64,000 bases of DNA from Pseudomonas sp. 10S4. GTDB lineage: Bacteria > Pseudomonadota > Gammaproteobacteria > Pseudomonadales > Pseudomonadaceae. Position numbers and translations under genes: made by a program. This document shows positions 10,072-17,580 of the stretch, piece by piece. Where the stretch lies: NCBI RefSeq assembly GCF_034344865.1, contig NZ_CP133774.1, forward strand, positions 3,534,001-3,598,000, read 5' to 3'. The notes below the pieces were generated by a model, which worked only from the letters and a program-made list of their open reading frames with translations, had not been told where the DNA came from and did no database searches. Positions within the stretch are counted from its first letter, which is position 1; each line of letters starts with the position of its first letter.

Positions 10072-11004
10072 ATGCGCGTTCTGATTGCTGAACACGATCA
10101 CCCTGTGTACGCCCAACTGTTGCGTCAGGCTGTGCCTGAGCTGGAAGTGCTGACCAGCGGCGACTCCGCCGAACTGGCACGTCAAGCGGCCGATTGTCCG
10201 ATCTGGCTTGGCCAGCCGGACTTGCTGGCGACCCTGCTGCGTCAGGGCCACCAGCCACAATGGCTGCAATCGACCTGGGCCGGCATCACGCCGCTGCTGG
10301 CCGACGGCTTGCCACGCCACTATCGCCTGACCCGGGCGGTGGGGATTTTCGGCCAGGTCATGGCTGAATACGTCCTGACTTACATGCTTGGCCACGAACG
10401 CGAAGTGCTGGCGCGACTGGTCAGCCAGGTCGAGCGCAAGTGGGACAATCGCCTGGGCCAGAGCCTGGCAGGGCGCAAGGTGTTGATCGTCGGCACTGGC
10501 GACATCGGCCAGACCGTGGCGAAATTCCTCGTGCCGTTTGGCGTCGAGTTGTATGGCATCGCCAGCGAAGCCCGCGAGCAGGTACCGTTTGTTGAAGTCG
10601 GCGCGCTGAGCGACTTGCCGCGGCTGGTCGGCGAAGTGGATTACGTGATCAATCTGCTGCCCAACACGCCGAACACCCACGACCTGTACGACGCGGCGCT
10701 GTTCAAGCAATTCAAGCCGACCGGCGTGTTCATCAACGTCGGGCGCGGTGTGGCGGTGGTTGATGCGGACTTGGTCGAAGCCTTGAAAGAAGGGCATCTG
10801 GCGGGCGCGGTGATCGACGTCTGCCGTCAGGAACCGTTGCCGCAACGGCATCCGTTCTGGACCGCCTGGGGCCTGTTGCTGACCGGCCACAGCTCGGCAC
10901 CGACCTCGCCATCGATGATGGTCACCCTGTTCGTCGAAAACCTGCGGGCGTATGAGGCGGGCGAAGCATTGCGCGGCGAAGTGGACTTCAATCGCGGGTA
11001 TTGA
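10072..11004 (+). CDS. D-2-hydroxyacid dehydrogenase (glyoxylate/hydroxypyruvate reductase type)
   Basis: NAD(P)H-dependent reductase of 2-oxoacids, 310 residues, cytosolic. The nucleotide-binding motif VLIVGTGDIGQTVA lies near residue 140. Catalytic elements visible are NVGRGVAVVD (the substrate-binding Arg region), IDVCRQEPLP (Glu) and a TGHSSAPT segment holding the active-site His. The short N-terminal catalytic domain and PLPQRHPFW motif resemble the GhrA-like subgroup. The true substrate is not predictable from sequence. The start ATG at 10072 follows GAAAGG. It converges with the nitroreductase gene across a REP-type palindrome. Confidence 0.88.
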   Translation: MRVLIAEHDHPVYAQLLRQAVPELEVLTSGDSAELARQAADCPIWLGQPDLLATLLRQGHQPQWLQSTWAGITPLLADGLPRHYRLTRAVGIFGQVMAEYVLTYMLGHEREVLARLVSQVERKWDNRLGQSLAGRKVLIVGTGDIGQTVAKFLVPFGVELYGIASEAREQVPFVEVGALSDLPRLVGEVDYVINLLPNTPNTHDLYDAALFKQFKPTGVFINVGRGVAVVDADLVEALKEGHLAGAVIDVCRQEPLPQRHPFWTAWGLLLTGHSSAPTSPSMMVTLFVENLRAYEAGEALRGEVDFNRGY

Positions 11005-11012
11005 GGCGCGAC

Positions 11013-11092
11013 CAAAAAGATCGCAGCCTTCGGCAGCTCCTACAGGGTTATGTGTACACCTGTAGGAGCTGCCGGCGGCTGCGATCTTTTGC
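11013..11092. repeat. Palindromic repeat (GATCGCAGCCTTCGGCAGCTCC family)
   Basis: Inverted pair AAAGATCGCAGCC...GGCAGCTCCTACA / TGTAGGAGCTGCC...GGCTGCGATCTTTT between converging genes. The A and T runs at the two ends would let it act as a bidirectional terminator. The same family occurs at 30908 and 63427. Confidence 0.85.
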
Positions 11093-11094
11093 TT

Positions 11095-11688
11095 TTAGAG
11101 GGTGAAGTCACCTTCAGCAGCGAGCTCGCTCAACGGACGACGCGGGCTCGGTTCTTCGCGCGATTGCAGGTAATCCGCCAGCGTCGCTTTATCTCCCAGC
11201 TTGCCCACGGCCACTGCTGCGTGCAGGGCGTAGCCCTCGGGGATGTTCAGTTCTTTGCGGGTCAGGTCCTGGTCGAAACCGGCCATGCCGTGGGTGTGCC
11301 AGCCGCTGATGCTCGCTTGCAGCGCCAGGTGGCCCCAGGCCGAACCGGTGTCGAAGGTGTGCCACAGCGCCGGGGTTTCTTCGGTGGCACCGGGCGCCGT
11401 GAAGGTGGTTTTCGAGATCACGATCACCAGCGCCGAGGCGTGTTGCGCCCAGCCGCGGTTGAACTCGTTCAGCAGGCCCAGGAAACGCTCCCAGTTCGGC
11501 GTGTCGCGGCGCGCGTAGAGAAACCGCCAAGGCTGCGAGTTGTAGGCCGACGGCGCCCAGCGCGCGGCTTCGAAGAAGCTCAGCAGGGTTTCTTCCGGGA
11601 TGCTTTCGCCGGTAAAGGCCCGTGGCGACCAACGATTGGTGAACTGTGGGTGAATGGCATGATCGGCAACGCGTGGATTGGCACTCAT
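11095..11688 (-). CDS. Nitroreductase family protein
   Basis: 197-residue FMN-dependent NAD(P)H oxidoreductase of the nitroreductase fold, soluble. Typical features are RWSPRAF near the N-terminus (FMN phosphate contact), RWAPSAYNSQPWRF, and GMAGFD followed by the C-terminal AVAVGKLGD. The physiological substrate is unknown in this subgroup. The start at 11688 has AGGAATC upstream. It diverges from ycgN across about 280 bases in which no other gene was seen. Confidence 0.9.
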   Translation of the reverse strand: MSANPRVADHAIHPQFTNRWSPRAFTGESIPEETLLSFFEAARWAPSAYNSQPWRFLYARRDTPNWERFLGLLNEFNRGWAQHASALVIVISKTTFTAPGATEETPALWHTFDTGSAWGHLALQASISGWHTHGMAGFDQDLTRKELNIPEGYALHAAVAVGKLGDKATLADYLQSREEPSPRRPLSELAAEGDFTL

Positions 11689-11967
11689 TCAGAGATTCCT
11701 TACTACGTTTGGACAGGGAGTCAAATAAAAACCAGCGGCCGCAGTTGAGCTGAGGGATAAGGTTTTCTTGAGCCGTGGCAGTTCACCGGAATGCAACGCG
11801 GTTGCGCGTTAATGGCCTTCAGGTTTGGCTCGTTGCGACTGGCAAAGCTACTCGGCGGCGCAAAAACTGACAAGTGAAGTTCTACCGACAGTCGCCAGCG
11901 CTTGGCCCGCGAGGCCTTGGGCACTAGACTGGCGGCCTTTTCACCACCTGATGTTGATGCTCGAGCC

Positions 11968-12417
11968 ATGGCCGCCAAAGTCGAACCGTTCTGGATACGC
12001 AAAACCCTCGATCAACTCGATCCAGAGGAATGGGAATCGCTGTGCGACGGCTGTGGTCTGTGCTGCCTGCAAAAGCTCGAGGATGAAGACGACAACAGCG
12101 TCTACTACACGCGCATCGCCTGCAAACTGCTGGACCTGAAAACCTGTCAGTGCACTGACTACCCGAACCGTCGGGACTTCGTGCCGGATTGCATTCAGCT
12201 CACGCCGGGCAAGGCTGAGGAGTTCCAGTGGCTGCCGCCGACCTGCGGTTATCGACTGGTCAGCGAAGGCAAGGACCTGCCGCTGTGGCATCACCTGGTG
12301 TGCGGCGACCGCGATGCGGTGCACCACGAACGTATTTCCCAGTCCGGGCGCATGCTCGCCGAAGGCAGCGTGGCCGAAGACGATTGGGAAGACCATCTGA
12401 TTTTCCGCGCCGGCTGA
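11968..12417 (+). CDS. ycgN: YcgN family cysteine-cluster protein
   Basis: 149-residue protein of the UPF0260/YcgN family. It carries conserved cysteines in [41 protein letters not shown] and LVCGDRD, a pattern expected for a metal or Fe-S site; biochemical function is not established. The ATG at 11968 (MAAKVEPFW) matches the family start. An upstream in-frame ATG at 11902 adds unrelated sequence. The ribosome-binding site is weak. Confidence 0.9.
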   Translation: MAAKVEPFWIRKTLDQLDPEEWESLCDGCGLCCLQKLEDEDDNSVYYTRIACKLLDLKTCQCTDYPNRRDFVPDCIQLTPGKAEEFQWLPPTCGYRLVSEGKDLPLWHHLVCGDRDAVHHERISQSGRMLAEGSVAEDDWEDHLIFRAG

Positions 12418-12430
12418 ATGCCGACTGCTT

Positions 12431-12480
12431 TTGTGGCGAGGGAGCTTGTCGGATCGCCGCACCGTCCCGCTTGAGTGCGC
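12431..12480. repeat. Degenerate half REP (GTGGCGAGGGAGCTTG family)
   Basis: A single left-hand unit starting TGTGGCGAGGGAGCTTGTCGGATCG without its inverted partner, between ycgN and the next gene. Confidence 0.6.
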
Positions 12481-12532
12481 AGCACTCACAATGTCGTCAA
12501 TGATTACTAGAACTTTGCCACAAGGAGTGTGT

Positions 12533-13762
12533 ATGGCTGTGGGATTGCGGCTGGCGTTGGCCGTTGGGGCGTTGGCCCTGAGTTCGTCGGTGTGGGCGGC
12601 GAAAAAGGTCGATCTGGATTACCACGTGCGTCTGTTGCCGCAAAGCGAGCAGGCCGAAGTGCGCCTGACCCTGGCGCAGGGCTCGGCGGTGCGCAGCCTG
12701 GACTTTGATCTGGGCGACGGCAGCGACTACAGCGATTTCAAGGCCGATGGCCAATGGCAGCTCACGCCGGGCAAAGCGGCCCGTGGTGTCTGGCGCCCGG
12801 CCGCCGACAAGGCCAGCCTGACCTACCGCGTGCGCATCAGCCATGGACGCAAGAACGGCAGTTTTGACACGCGCATGACGCCAAACTGGGCGTTGTTGCG
12901 TGGCGACGATCTGGTGCCGGCGGCCAAGCTCGATCAACAGGACGGCACCGAGCTGGTGTCGCGCCTTGAGTTCGAATTACCCACCGGTTGGAAAAGCGTC
13001 GAAACCGCCTGGCCGCGCATCGGCAAGAATAAATTCCGGGTCAACAATGCTTCCCGACTGTTCGACCGGCCGACGGGCTGGATGCTCGCCGGCCACCTCG
13101 GCAGCCGCCGCACGCGGCTGGGCGAAACCGAGGTCACCGTCGCCTCGCCGCTGGGGCAGGGCATGCATCGCATGGATGTGCTGACACTGCTGACCTTTGT
13201 CTGGCCGCAAGCACAAGCGGTGTTCCCGCGTCACCCGAGCAAGTTGCTGATCGTCGGCGCCAGTGACCCGATGTGGCGTGGCAGTCTGGCGGCGCGGGAG
13301 TCGATCTACCTCAACAGCCGAATGCCGCTGGTCAGCGAAAGCGGCAGCAGTGCGCTGGTGCGGGAGATGGTCCAAGTGTTCGGGCGAATCAATGACCGTG
13401 AGCGCAACGACTGGATCCGTGAAGGGTTTGCCGAGTTCTACGCCATCGAACTGGTGCGCCGTGCCGGCGGCATGAGTGATGAACGGTACGAGAGCTTGCA
13501 GAAAAAGTTGGCCAAGGACAGCCAGCAGGTCACGACCTTGCGCGGTGAGAAGCTCAGCCCGGCGCAGGTGTCAAAAACAGTGATTTTGCTGGGGGAACTG
13601 GATCGCGAGATTCGCCTGAAGACCCGCAACAAACGCTCGCTCGATGATGTGTTGCGTGGGGCGATGCATCTGGGGAGTGTTGATACCAAGGAATTTGTTC
13701 AGCTTGCCGAGAGCGTCATTGGTGAGTCTTCCAAGGTGCTCGATACGGAGTTGCTTCAGTAA
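12533..13762 (+). CDS. Secreted protein with degenerate gluzincin-peptidase signature
   Basis: 409-residue exported protein. The ATG at 12533 has AAGGAG nine bases upstream, while in-frame codons further upstream lie in a REP unit. A signal peptide is clear, with cleavage expected after SSSVWA. Residues 25-230 look like the beta-rich N-terminal domain of M1/M61-type peptidases. Residues 275-310 (LVREMVQVFGR ... WIREGFAEFYAIEL) align by eye with the zinc-binding helix and the downstream glutamate of those enzymes. The expected HExxH reads REMVQ, so both zinc histidines and the catalytic Glu position are altered. A non-catalytic periplasmic role is therefore likely. The family is not recognised with certainty. 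Confidence 0.65.
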   Translation: MAVGLRLALAVGALALSSSVWAAKKVDLDYHVRLLPQSEQAEVRLTLAQGSAVRSLDFDLGDGSDYSDFKADGQWQLTPGKAARGVWRPAADKASLTYRVRISHGRKNGSFDTRMTPNWALLRGDDLVPAAKLDQQDGTELVSRLEFELPTGWKSVETAWPRIGKNKFRVNNASRLFDRPTGWMLAGHLGSRRTRLGETEVTVASPLGQGMHRMDVLTLLTFVWPQAQAVFPRHPSKLLIVGASDPMWRGSLAARESIYLNSRMPLVSESGSSALVREMVQVFGRINDRERNDWIREGFAEFYAIELVRRAGGMSDERYESLQKKLAKDSQQVTTLRGEKLSPAQVSKTVILLGELDREIRLKTRNKRSLDDVLRGAMHLGSVDTKEFVQLAESVIGESSKVLDTELLQ

Positions 13763-13763
13763 C

Positions 13764-13857
13764 ACCGCCATCGCGAGCAGGCTCGCTTCCACATTAGACC
13801 GCGGCCGTCTGGACAACGCGGTCAACTGTGGGAGCGAGCTTGCTCGCGATGAGGCCA
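13764..13857. repeat. REP doublet (GGAGCGAGCTTGCTCGCGATG family)
   Basis: Inverted units GCCATCGCGAGCAGGCTCGCTTCC and its complement separated by about 40 bases, between converging genes. Confidence 0.8.
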
Positions 13858-13879
13858 TAAGCCTCACCGCAATATCGGA

Positions 13880-14257
13880 TCAGCCCCCGGCTTTGGGCGA
13901 ATTCAAAGAATCATTGCCGGTCACGGTCGCGGTGTTGGTCGCCGCCTCGGCATTCGCCTTCAACTGGCTCAACTCTTCCCCCGCCCGCTGAATCTTCGCC
14001 CGCACGTTGTTCATGTCCTGACGGCTTTTTTCCAGCAGGCTTTTCACCGAGCTGTGCCCGGTGATGCCACGGGCCAACGCCACGCCGCCAATCGCCACTT
14101 GAATCAAACCGAACACGCCGCCGCGACGCAGGCCCTTGCCGACCATTACCACGCCGCCGGCCAGGGAGCCGATGCGTTCCCAGCCCTCGACGTTCTGGTC
14201 AGGGGACGTCTGGAATGGCGTGGATTGAATGCGCTCTACGCGTTTGAGTTCGCTCAT
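13880..14257 (-). CDS. DUF2892 domain membrane protein
   Basis: 125-residue protein of the DUF2892 (YgaP-like) type. VEGWERIGSLAGG opens a glycine-rich two-helix hairpin containing VVMVGKGLRRGGVFGLIQ and ARGITGH. A predicted coiled-coil helix follows (VKSLLEKSRQDMNNVRAKI). It is probably an inner-membrane protein with a soluble helical tail. No enzymatic function is known for the domain. The start at 14257 follows TGGAGACAG. Confidence 0.8.
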   Translation of the reverse strand: MSELKRVERIQSTPFQTSPDQNVEGWERIGSLAGGVVMVGKGLRRGGVFGLIQVAIGGVALARGITGHSSVKSLLEKSRQDMNNVRAKIQRAGEELSQLKANAEAATNTATVTGNDSLNSPKAGG

Positions 14258-14334
14258 GATCTGTCTCCAGGCAGTAATGGATAGTTAAGCTGACTGCCGG
14301 GGCGGGCAGCTTGTTCCATCAGATGTGCGGTGAA

Positions 14335-14805
14335 TCAGCGGAATTTCGGACCGGAGCGAGTGTTCAGGCCCTTGGCCATGCGGTCGTAGAGCACGACGTT
14401 GACCGTGGCCGCGAGGTTCATGCAACCGGTGGTCGGGATGTAGATCACGTCTTCACACCAGTCACGGATGTCTTGATCCAGTGAACCGTCTTCCGGACCG
14501 AAAATGTAGAGGGCACGGTCCGGGTGGGTGTATTCCGGCAGCGAACGAGCGCCTTCCACCAGTTCCACGGCAACTGGTGTGCAGCCCAGCGGCAGGATCT
14601 TTTTCAGGTCATCGATGCCGATCAGCGGAATGTCGTAGTGCACACGCTTGGTGTCGGTGACGAAGTCGGCGGCGCGTTCATAGCGCTTGCCGGTGTAGAA
14701 CACTGACGCCGCGCCATAACAGCCAGCGGCGCGCATCACCGAACCGACGTTCTCCGGTGACTTGGGGTTATACAAACCAATGCAGCTGTACCGTTTATCT
14801 GCCAC
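14335..14805 (-). CDS. RNA methyltransferase, SpoU/TrmH family
   Basis: 156-residue SPOUT-fold methyltransferase, probably 2'-O-methylating a tRNA or rRNA ribose. The knot motifs are all present: motif 1 NPKSPENVGSVMRAA, motif 2 ALYIFGPEDGSLDQ and motif 3 IPTTGCMNLAATVNVVLYDR. It lacks the N- and C-terminal extensions of TrmH and RlmB, as single-domain members do. The start is GTG at 14805 (MADKRYSCIG). The exact RNA target is unknown. Confidence 0.88.
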   Translation of the reverse strand: MADKRYSCIGLYNPKSPENVGSVMRAAGCYGAASVFYTGKRYERAADFVTDTKRVHYDIPLIGIDDLKKILPLGCTPVAVELVEGARSLPEYTHPDRALYIFGPEDGSLDQDIRDWCEDVIYIPTTGCMNLAATVNVVLYDRMAKGLNTRSGPKFR

Positions 14806-14885
14806 GAGCGGGGTGCCTTCGGGGAAAAAGCGCGATTATACGGGGATTGGACGGGAGCGGTCAGTTTCGGGATTGGCGGTGCCTG

Positions 14886-14995
14886 GGCAACCGCCATCGC
14901 GAGCAAGCTCGCTCCCACATGGGTTCAGCGTCAGGCGCAATTTTTGTGAACGACTCAAGTCCCCTGTCGGAGCGAGCTTGCTCGCGATGGGGCCC
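14886..14995. repeat. REP doublet (GGAGCGAGCTTGCTCGCGATG family)
   Basis: Inverted pair GCCATCGCGAGCAAGCTCGC and GAGCGAGCTTGCTCGCGATG separated by about 50 bases, upstream of the RNA methyltransferase and after the efflux operon. Confidence 0.8.
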
Positions 14996-15017
14996 ACGCA
15001 GACAACCTCAATGTCAG

Positions 15018-16430
15018 TCAGCTACCGCTATTCCAACCCCCACCCAACGCCACAACCAACCCGACACTCGCCTGCAACTGCCGTGTCTGCAACGTCTGCA
15101 ACCGCCGCTGGGCCTGAAGCGCCGAGGTTTGTGCGGTCACTACATCCAGATAATTCACCGCCCCGGCTTCATAGCTGTTTATTGCCAGGGCCTGAGTTTG
15201 TTGCGCCGCATTGACGGCCGCCTGTTCATCCTCCGCCTCCCGTTGCAGATCGCGCAGTTGCGCAAGGTTGTCTTCGACTTCACGCACCGCCCGCAGCACC
15301 TGGCTGCGGTAATGGGCGGCGGCTTCTTCGAATTCGGCCTTGGCCTGGCGTTCGTTGGCGTCGAGGCGACCGCCGTCGAAGATCGGCAGATTGACCAACG
15401 GTCCCAGCGCCCAATAGCGATTACCGGCGGCCAACAGATTGCCGCTGCCGGCGGTTTGCCCGCCGAGCAGGCCGGTCAGGCTGAAGTCCGGGTACCACGC
15501 GGCGCGGGCGACGCCGATGTTGGCGTTGGCGGCAAATACCCGGCGTTCGGCGGCCGAGATGTCCGGGCGGCGTTGCAGCAGGGTGCTGGGCAATGCGCCG
15601 GGGACCGACGGTAACCCCAGCGCCTGGTTGCTCGCACTCAGTTGGAAAACACTGGCCGGTTGGCCCACCAGTTCCCCAATCGCATGTTCGGCCAGATCCC
15701 GCTGCGCCCGCACATCGTCCAGTTGCGCCCGTGCCTCGGCCAGTTGGCTTTGCGCGCGGGTCAGGTCCAGTTCCGAGGCGATGGCGCCTTCATAGCGGTC
15801 GCGGGTCAGTTGCAGTGCCTGGGTGTAATCATCCAGAGAACTGGCGAGAATCGTCTGCTGGGCATCCAGGCCGTTAAGCTGGATGTACAGCGTTGCCAGT
15901 TGCTGTTGCAGGCTCAACCGGGCCGCTGCCAAATCGTCCGCAGAGGCTTGGGCCTGGGCATCTCCTGCGGCCACCTGATTACGAATCTTGCCCCACAGAT
16001 CAGGGTCGAAGTTCAGCGCAAAACCGGCGGTATTGCTGTTGTACACCGAAGGCTGATTGCTGCCGCGCAACGGCTTGTCTTCCGACTGACGCTGGCGCAA
16101 CGGCTGCGCGCTGGCGGTGATTTGCGGGAATAGCCCGGCATGCAATTGACCGGCATAAGCCTGCGCCGCATCAAAGTGCGCGAGGGCCGCCGCCAGGTCC
16201 GGGTTGGCCTTGAGCAATTGCTGTTGCAGGTCGTTCAGGCGGGAGTCCTGATACAGCGTCCACCATTGCGTCGACAGCTGCTGCGCCGGGTCCGCCAAAT
16301 GCCAGGGCCCATCGCTGGTCTGCTCGCGATACTGCGCAGGCAAGTCGATGGCTGGCGCCTTGTACACCGGCGCCATGGAACACCCTTGCAGGGCCAGCGC
16401 CATCACCAGCAGCTCAAGCCTTGGGCGCAT
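15018..16430 (-). CDS. RND efflux outer-membrane factor, NodT family lipoprotein
   Basis: 470-residue TolC-like outer-membrane channel of the tripartite pump. The ATG at 16430 has GGAGGTG five bases upstream and yields a lipoprotein signal (MALALQGC), so the mature protein is acylated at that Cys. An upstream in-frame start at 16502 would lie deep inside the adaptor gene. The two OEP repeats are seen around residues 60-240 and 270-460, with YQDSRLNDLQQ and LDLTRAQSQLAEARAQL typical of the helical barrel. It overlaps the adaptor gene by 17 bases and is last in the operon. Confidence 0.92.
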   Translation of the reverse strand: MRPRLELLVMALALQGCSMAPVYKAPAIDLPAQYREQTSDGPWHLADPAQQLSTQWWTLYQDSRLNDLQQQLLKANPDLAAALAHFDAAQAYAGQLHAGLFPQITASAQPLRQRQSEDKPLRGSNQPSVYNSNTAGFALNFDPDLWGKIRNQVAAGDAQAQASADDLAAARLSLQQQLATLYIQLNGLDAQQTILASSLDDYTQALQLTRDRYEGAIASELDLTRAQSQLAEARAQLDDVRAQRDLAEHAIGELVGQPASVFQLSASNQALGLPSVPGALPSTLLQRRPDISAAERRVFAANANIGVARAAWYPDFSLTGLLGGQTAGSGNLLAAGNRYWALGPLVNLPIFDGGRLDANERQAKAEFEEAAAHYRSQVLRAVREVEDNLAQLRDLQREAEDEQAAVNAAQQTQALAINSYEAGAVNYLDVVTAQTSALQAQRRLQTLQTRQLQASVGLVVALGGGWNSGS

Positions 16431-17580
16431 GGGCACCTCCGGCGTCGGCCAGTTGCACGGCATCGCCTTCGCGCAGGGCATCCGGTGGGTTGTCGACCAC
16501 ACGGTCCGCAGGCTTCAAACCCTGATCGATGACCAGACGCTCGCCCAGATCCAGCCCGATATGAATATCGCGCAAGTGCACGTGGTTATCCGGGTCAAGC
16601 ACTGCCACCTGAGTGCCCTGAGCGCGGAAGATCAGCGAGCTGGCGGGAATGCTCACGCCATGTGTATCGGCCGGAATCTGCAACGTCGCCTCCGCATAGT
16701 CGCCGGGCAACAAGGCACCGTCCGGGTTATCGGCGACAAACTGCGCAAGCAAGGTCCCTGAGCGTCGGTCGACGGCCGTAGAGTCACCAATCAGCCGGGC
16801 TGTGAAATGCTGTCCAGGGTGCTCCGGCACGATCAGTTCGGCCTGCATGCCGGGGCGAATCACGCTGGCGTAATTCTGCGGCACCGGTACGTACAGGCGC
16901 AGCTGATGAGTGTCGGCGATGTCGAACAGTTCGGGATCGCTGTCGCTGTCAGCCTTGATCAACTGGCCGATGTCGGTGTTGCGCGCGGTGATGGTCCCGG
17001 CGAACGGCGCGCGAATGGTCTTGTAGTCTTCCAGCGCCGAGAGCCGCGCGTAATCGGCGGCCGCCGCTTGGGCGTTAGCCTTGGCAGCGGCGGCGTTGGA
17101 CAGTTTTTCATCGGCTTCCTGGCGCGACACCGAATGCGTCGCCAACAGGTTCTGCCAACGGGTCGCGGTGGTCTCGGCGAGGCGTGCGTTGGCCTGTTCC
17201 TGAATCAACCGGGCGTGGGTTTGCGCGACTTGTTGATCAAGGTCCGGACTGTCGATTTCCCCGAGAATTTGCCCGGCCTTCACTTGAGTGCCAATGTCGG
17301 TTTTCCAGTCCTTGAGGTAGCCGCTGACCCGCGCATGGATCGGCGCCTTGCTCCACGCCTCCAGGTGCGCCGGCAAGCGCAGGCTGTCGCCGTGCACGTT
17401 CTGTTGCGGCTGGAACACACTGACCAATGGCATGGCGGCGGTTTCAGTCCAGGCCGCCACGGCTTTTTCATGGCGAGTACGGGCGGCCAGACCGTTGGCC
17501 ACCAGCAACGCGGCCAGGGTCAGGCCGCCGACCCCCACCCACATCAGGCGTTTGCGCGACGGTTTTTGATCAGGCGACAT
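16414..17580 (-). CDS. RND efflux periplasmic adaptor (HlyD/AcrA type)
   Basis: Membrane fusion protein of 388 residues linking permease and channel. Residues about 10-30 form one membrane anchor (MWVGVGGLTLAALLVANGL). The lipoyl halves (VSGYLKDWKTDIGTQVKAGQ and YKTIRAPFAGTITARNTDIG) flank a coiled-coil hairpin, and a beta-barrel follows. The start at 17580 has GGAG at the right distance; an ATG 18 bases further upstream is possible. It overlaps the end of the permease gene by 11 bases, so translation is coupled. Confidence 0.92.
   Translation of the reverse strand: MSPDQKPSRKRLMWVGVGGLTLAALLVANGLAARTRHEKAVAAWTETAAMPLVSVFQPQQNVHGDSLRLPAHLEAWSKAPIHARVSGYLKDWKTDIGTQVKAGQILGEIDSPDLDQQVAQTHARLIQEQANARLAETTATRWQNLLATHSVSRQEADEKLSNAAAAKANAQAAAADYARLSALEDYKTIRAPFAGTITARNTDIGQLIKADSDSDPELFDIADTHQLRLYVPVPQNYASVIRPGMQAELIVPEHPGQHFTARLIGDSTAVDRRSGTLLAQFVADNPDGALLPGDYAEATLQIPADTHGVSIPASSLIFRAQGTQVAVLDPDNHVHLRDIHIGLDLGERLVIDQGLKPADRVVDNPPDALREGDAVQLADAGGAHAPKA

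Noticed and set aside
12431-12532. Upstream start for the secreted protein at 12533
   Set aside because: It would place the signal peptide internally and starts inside a REP unit; the ATG at 12533 has AAGGAG.
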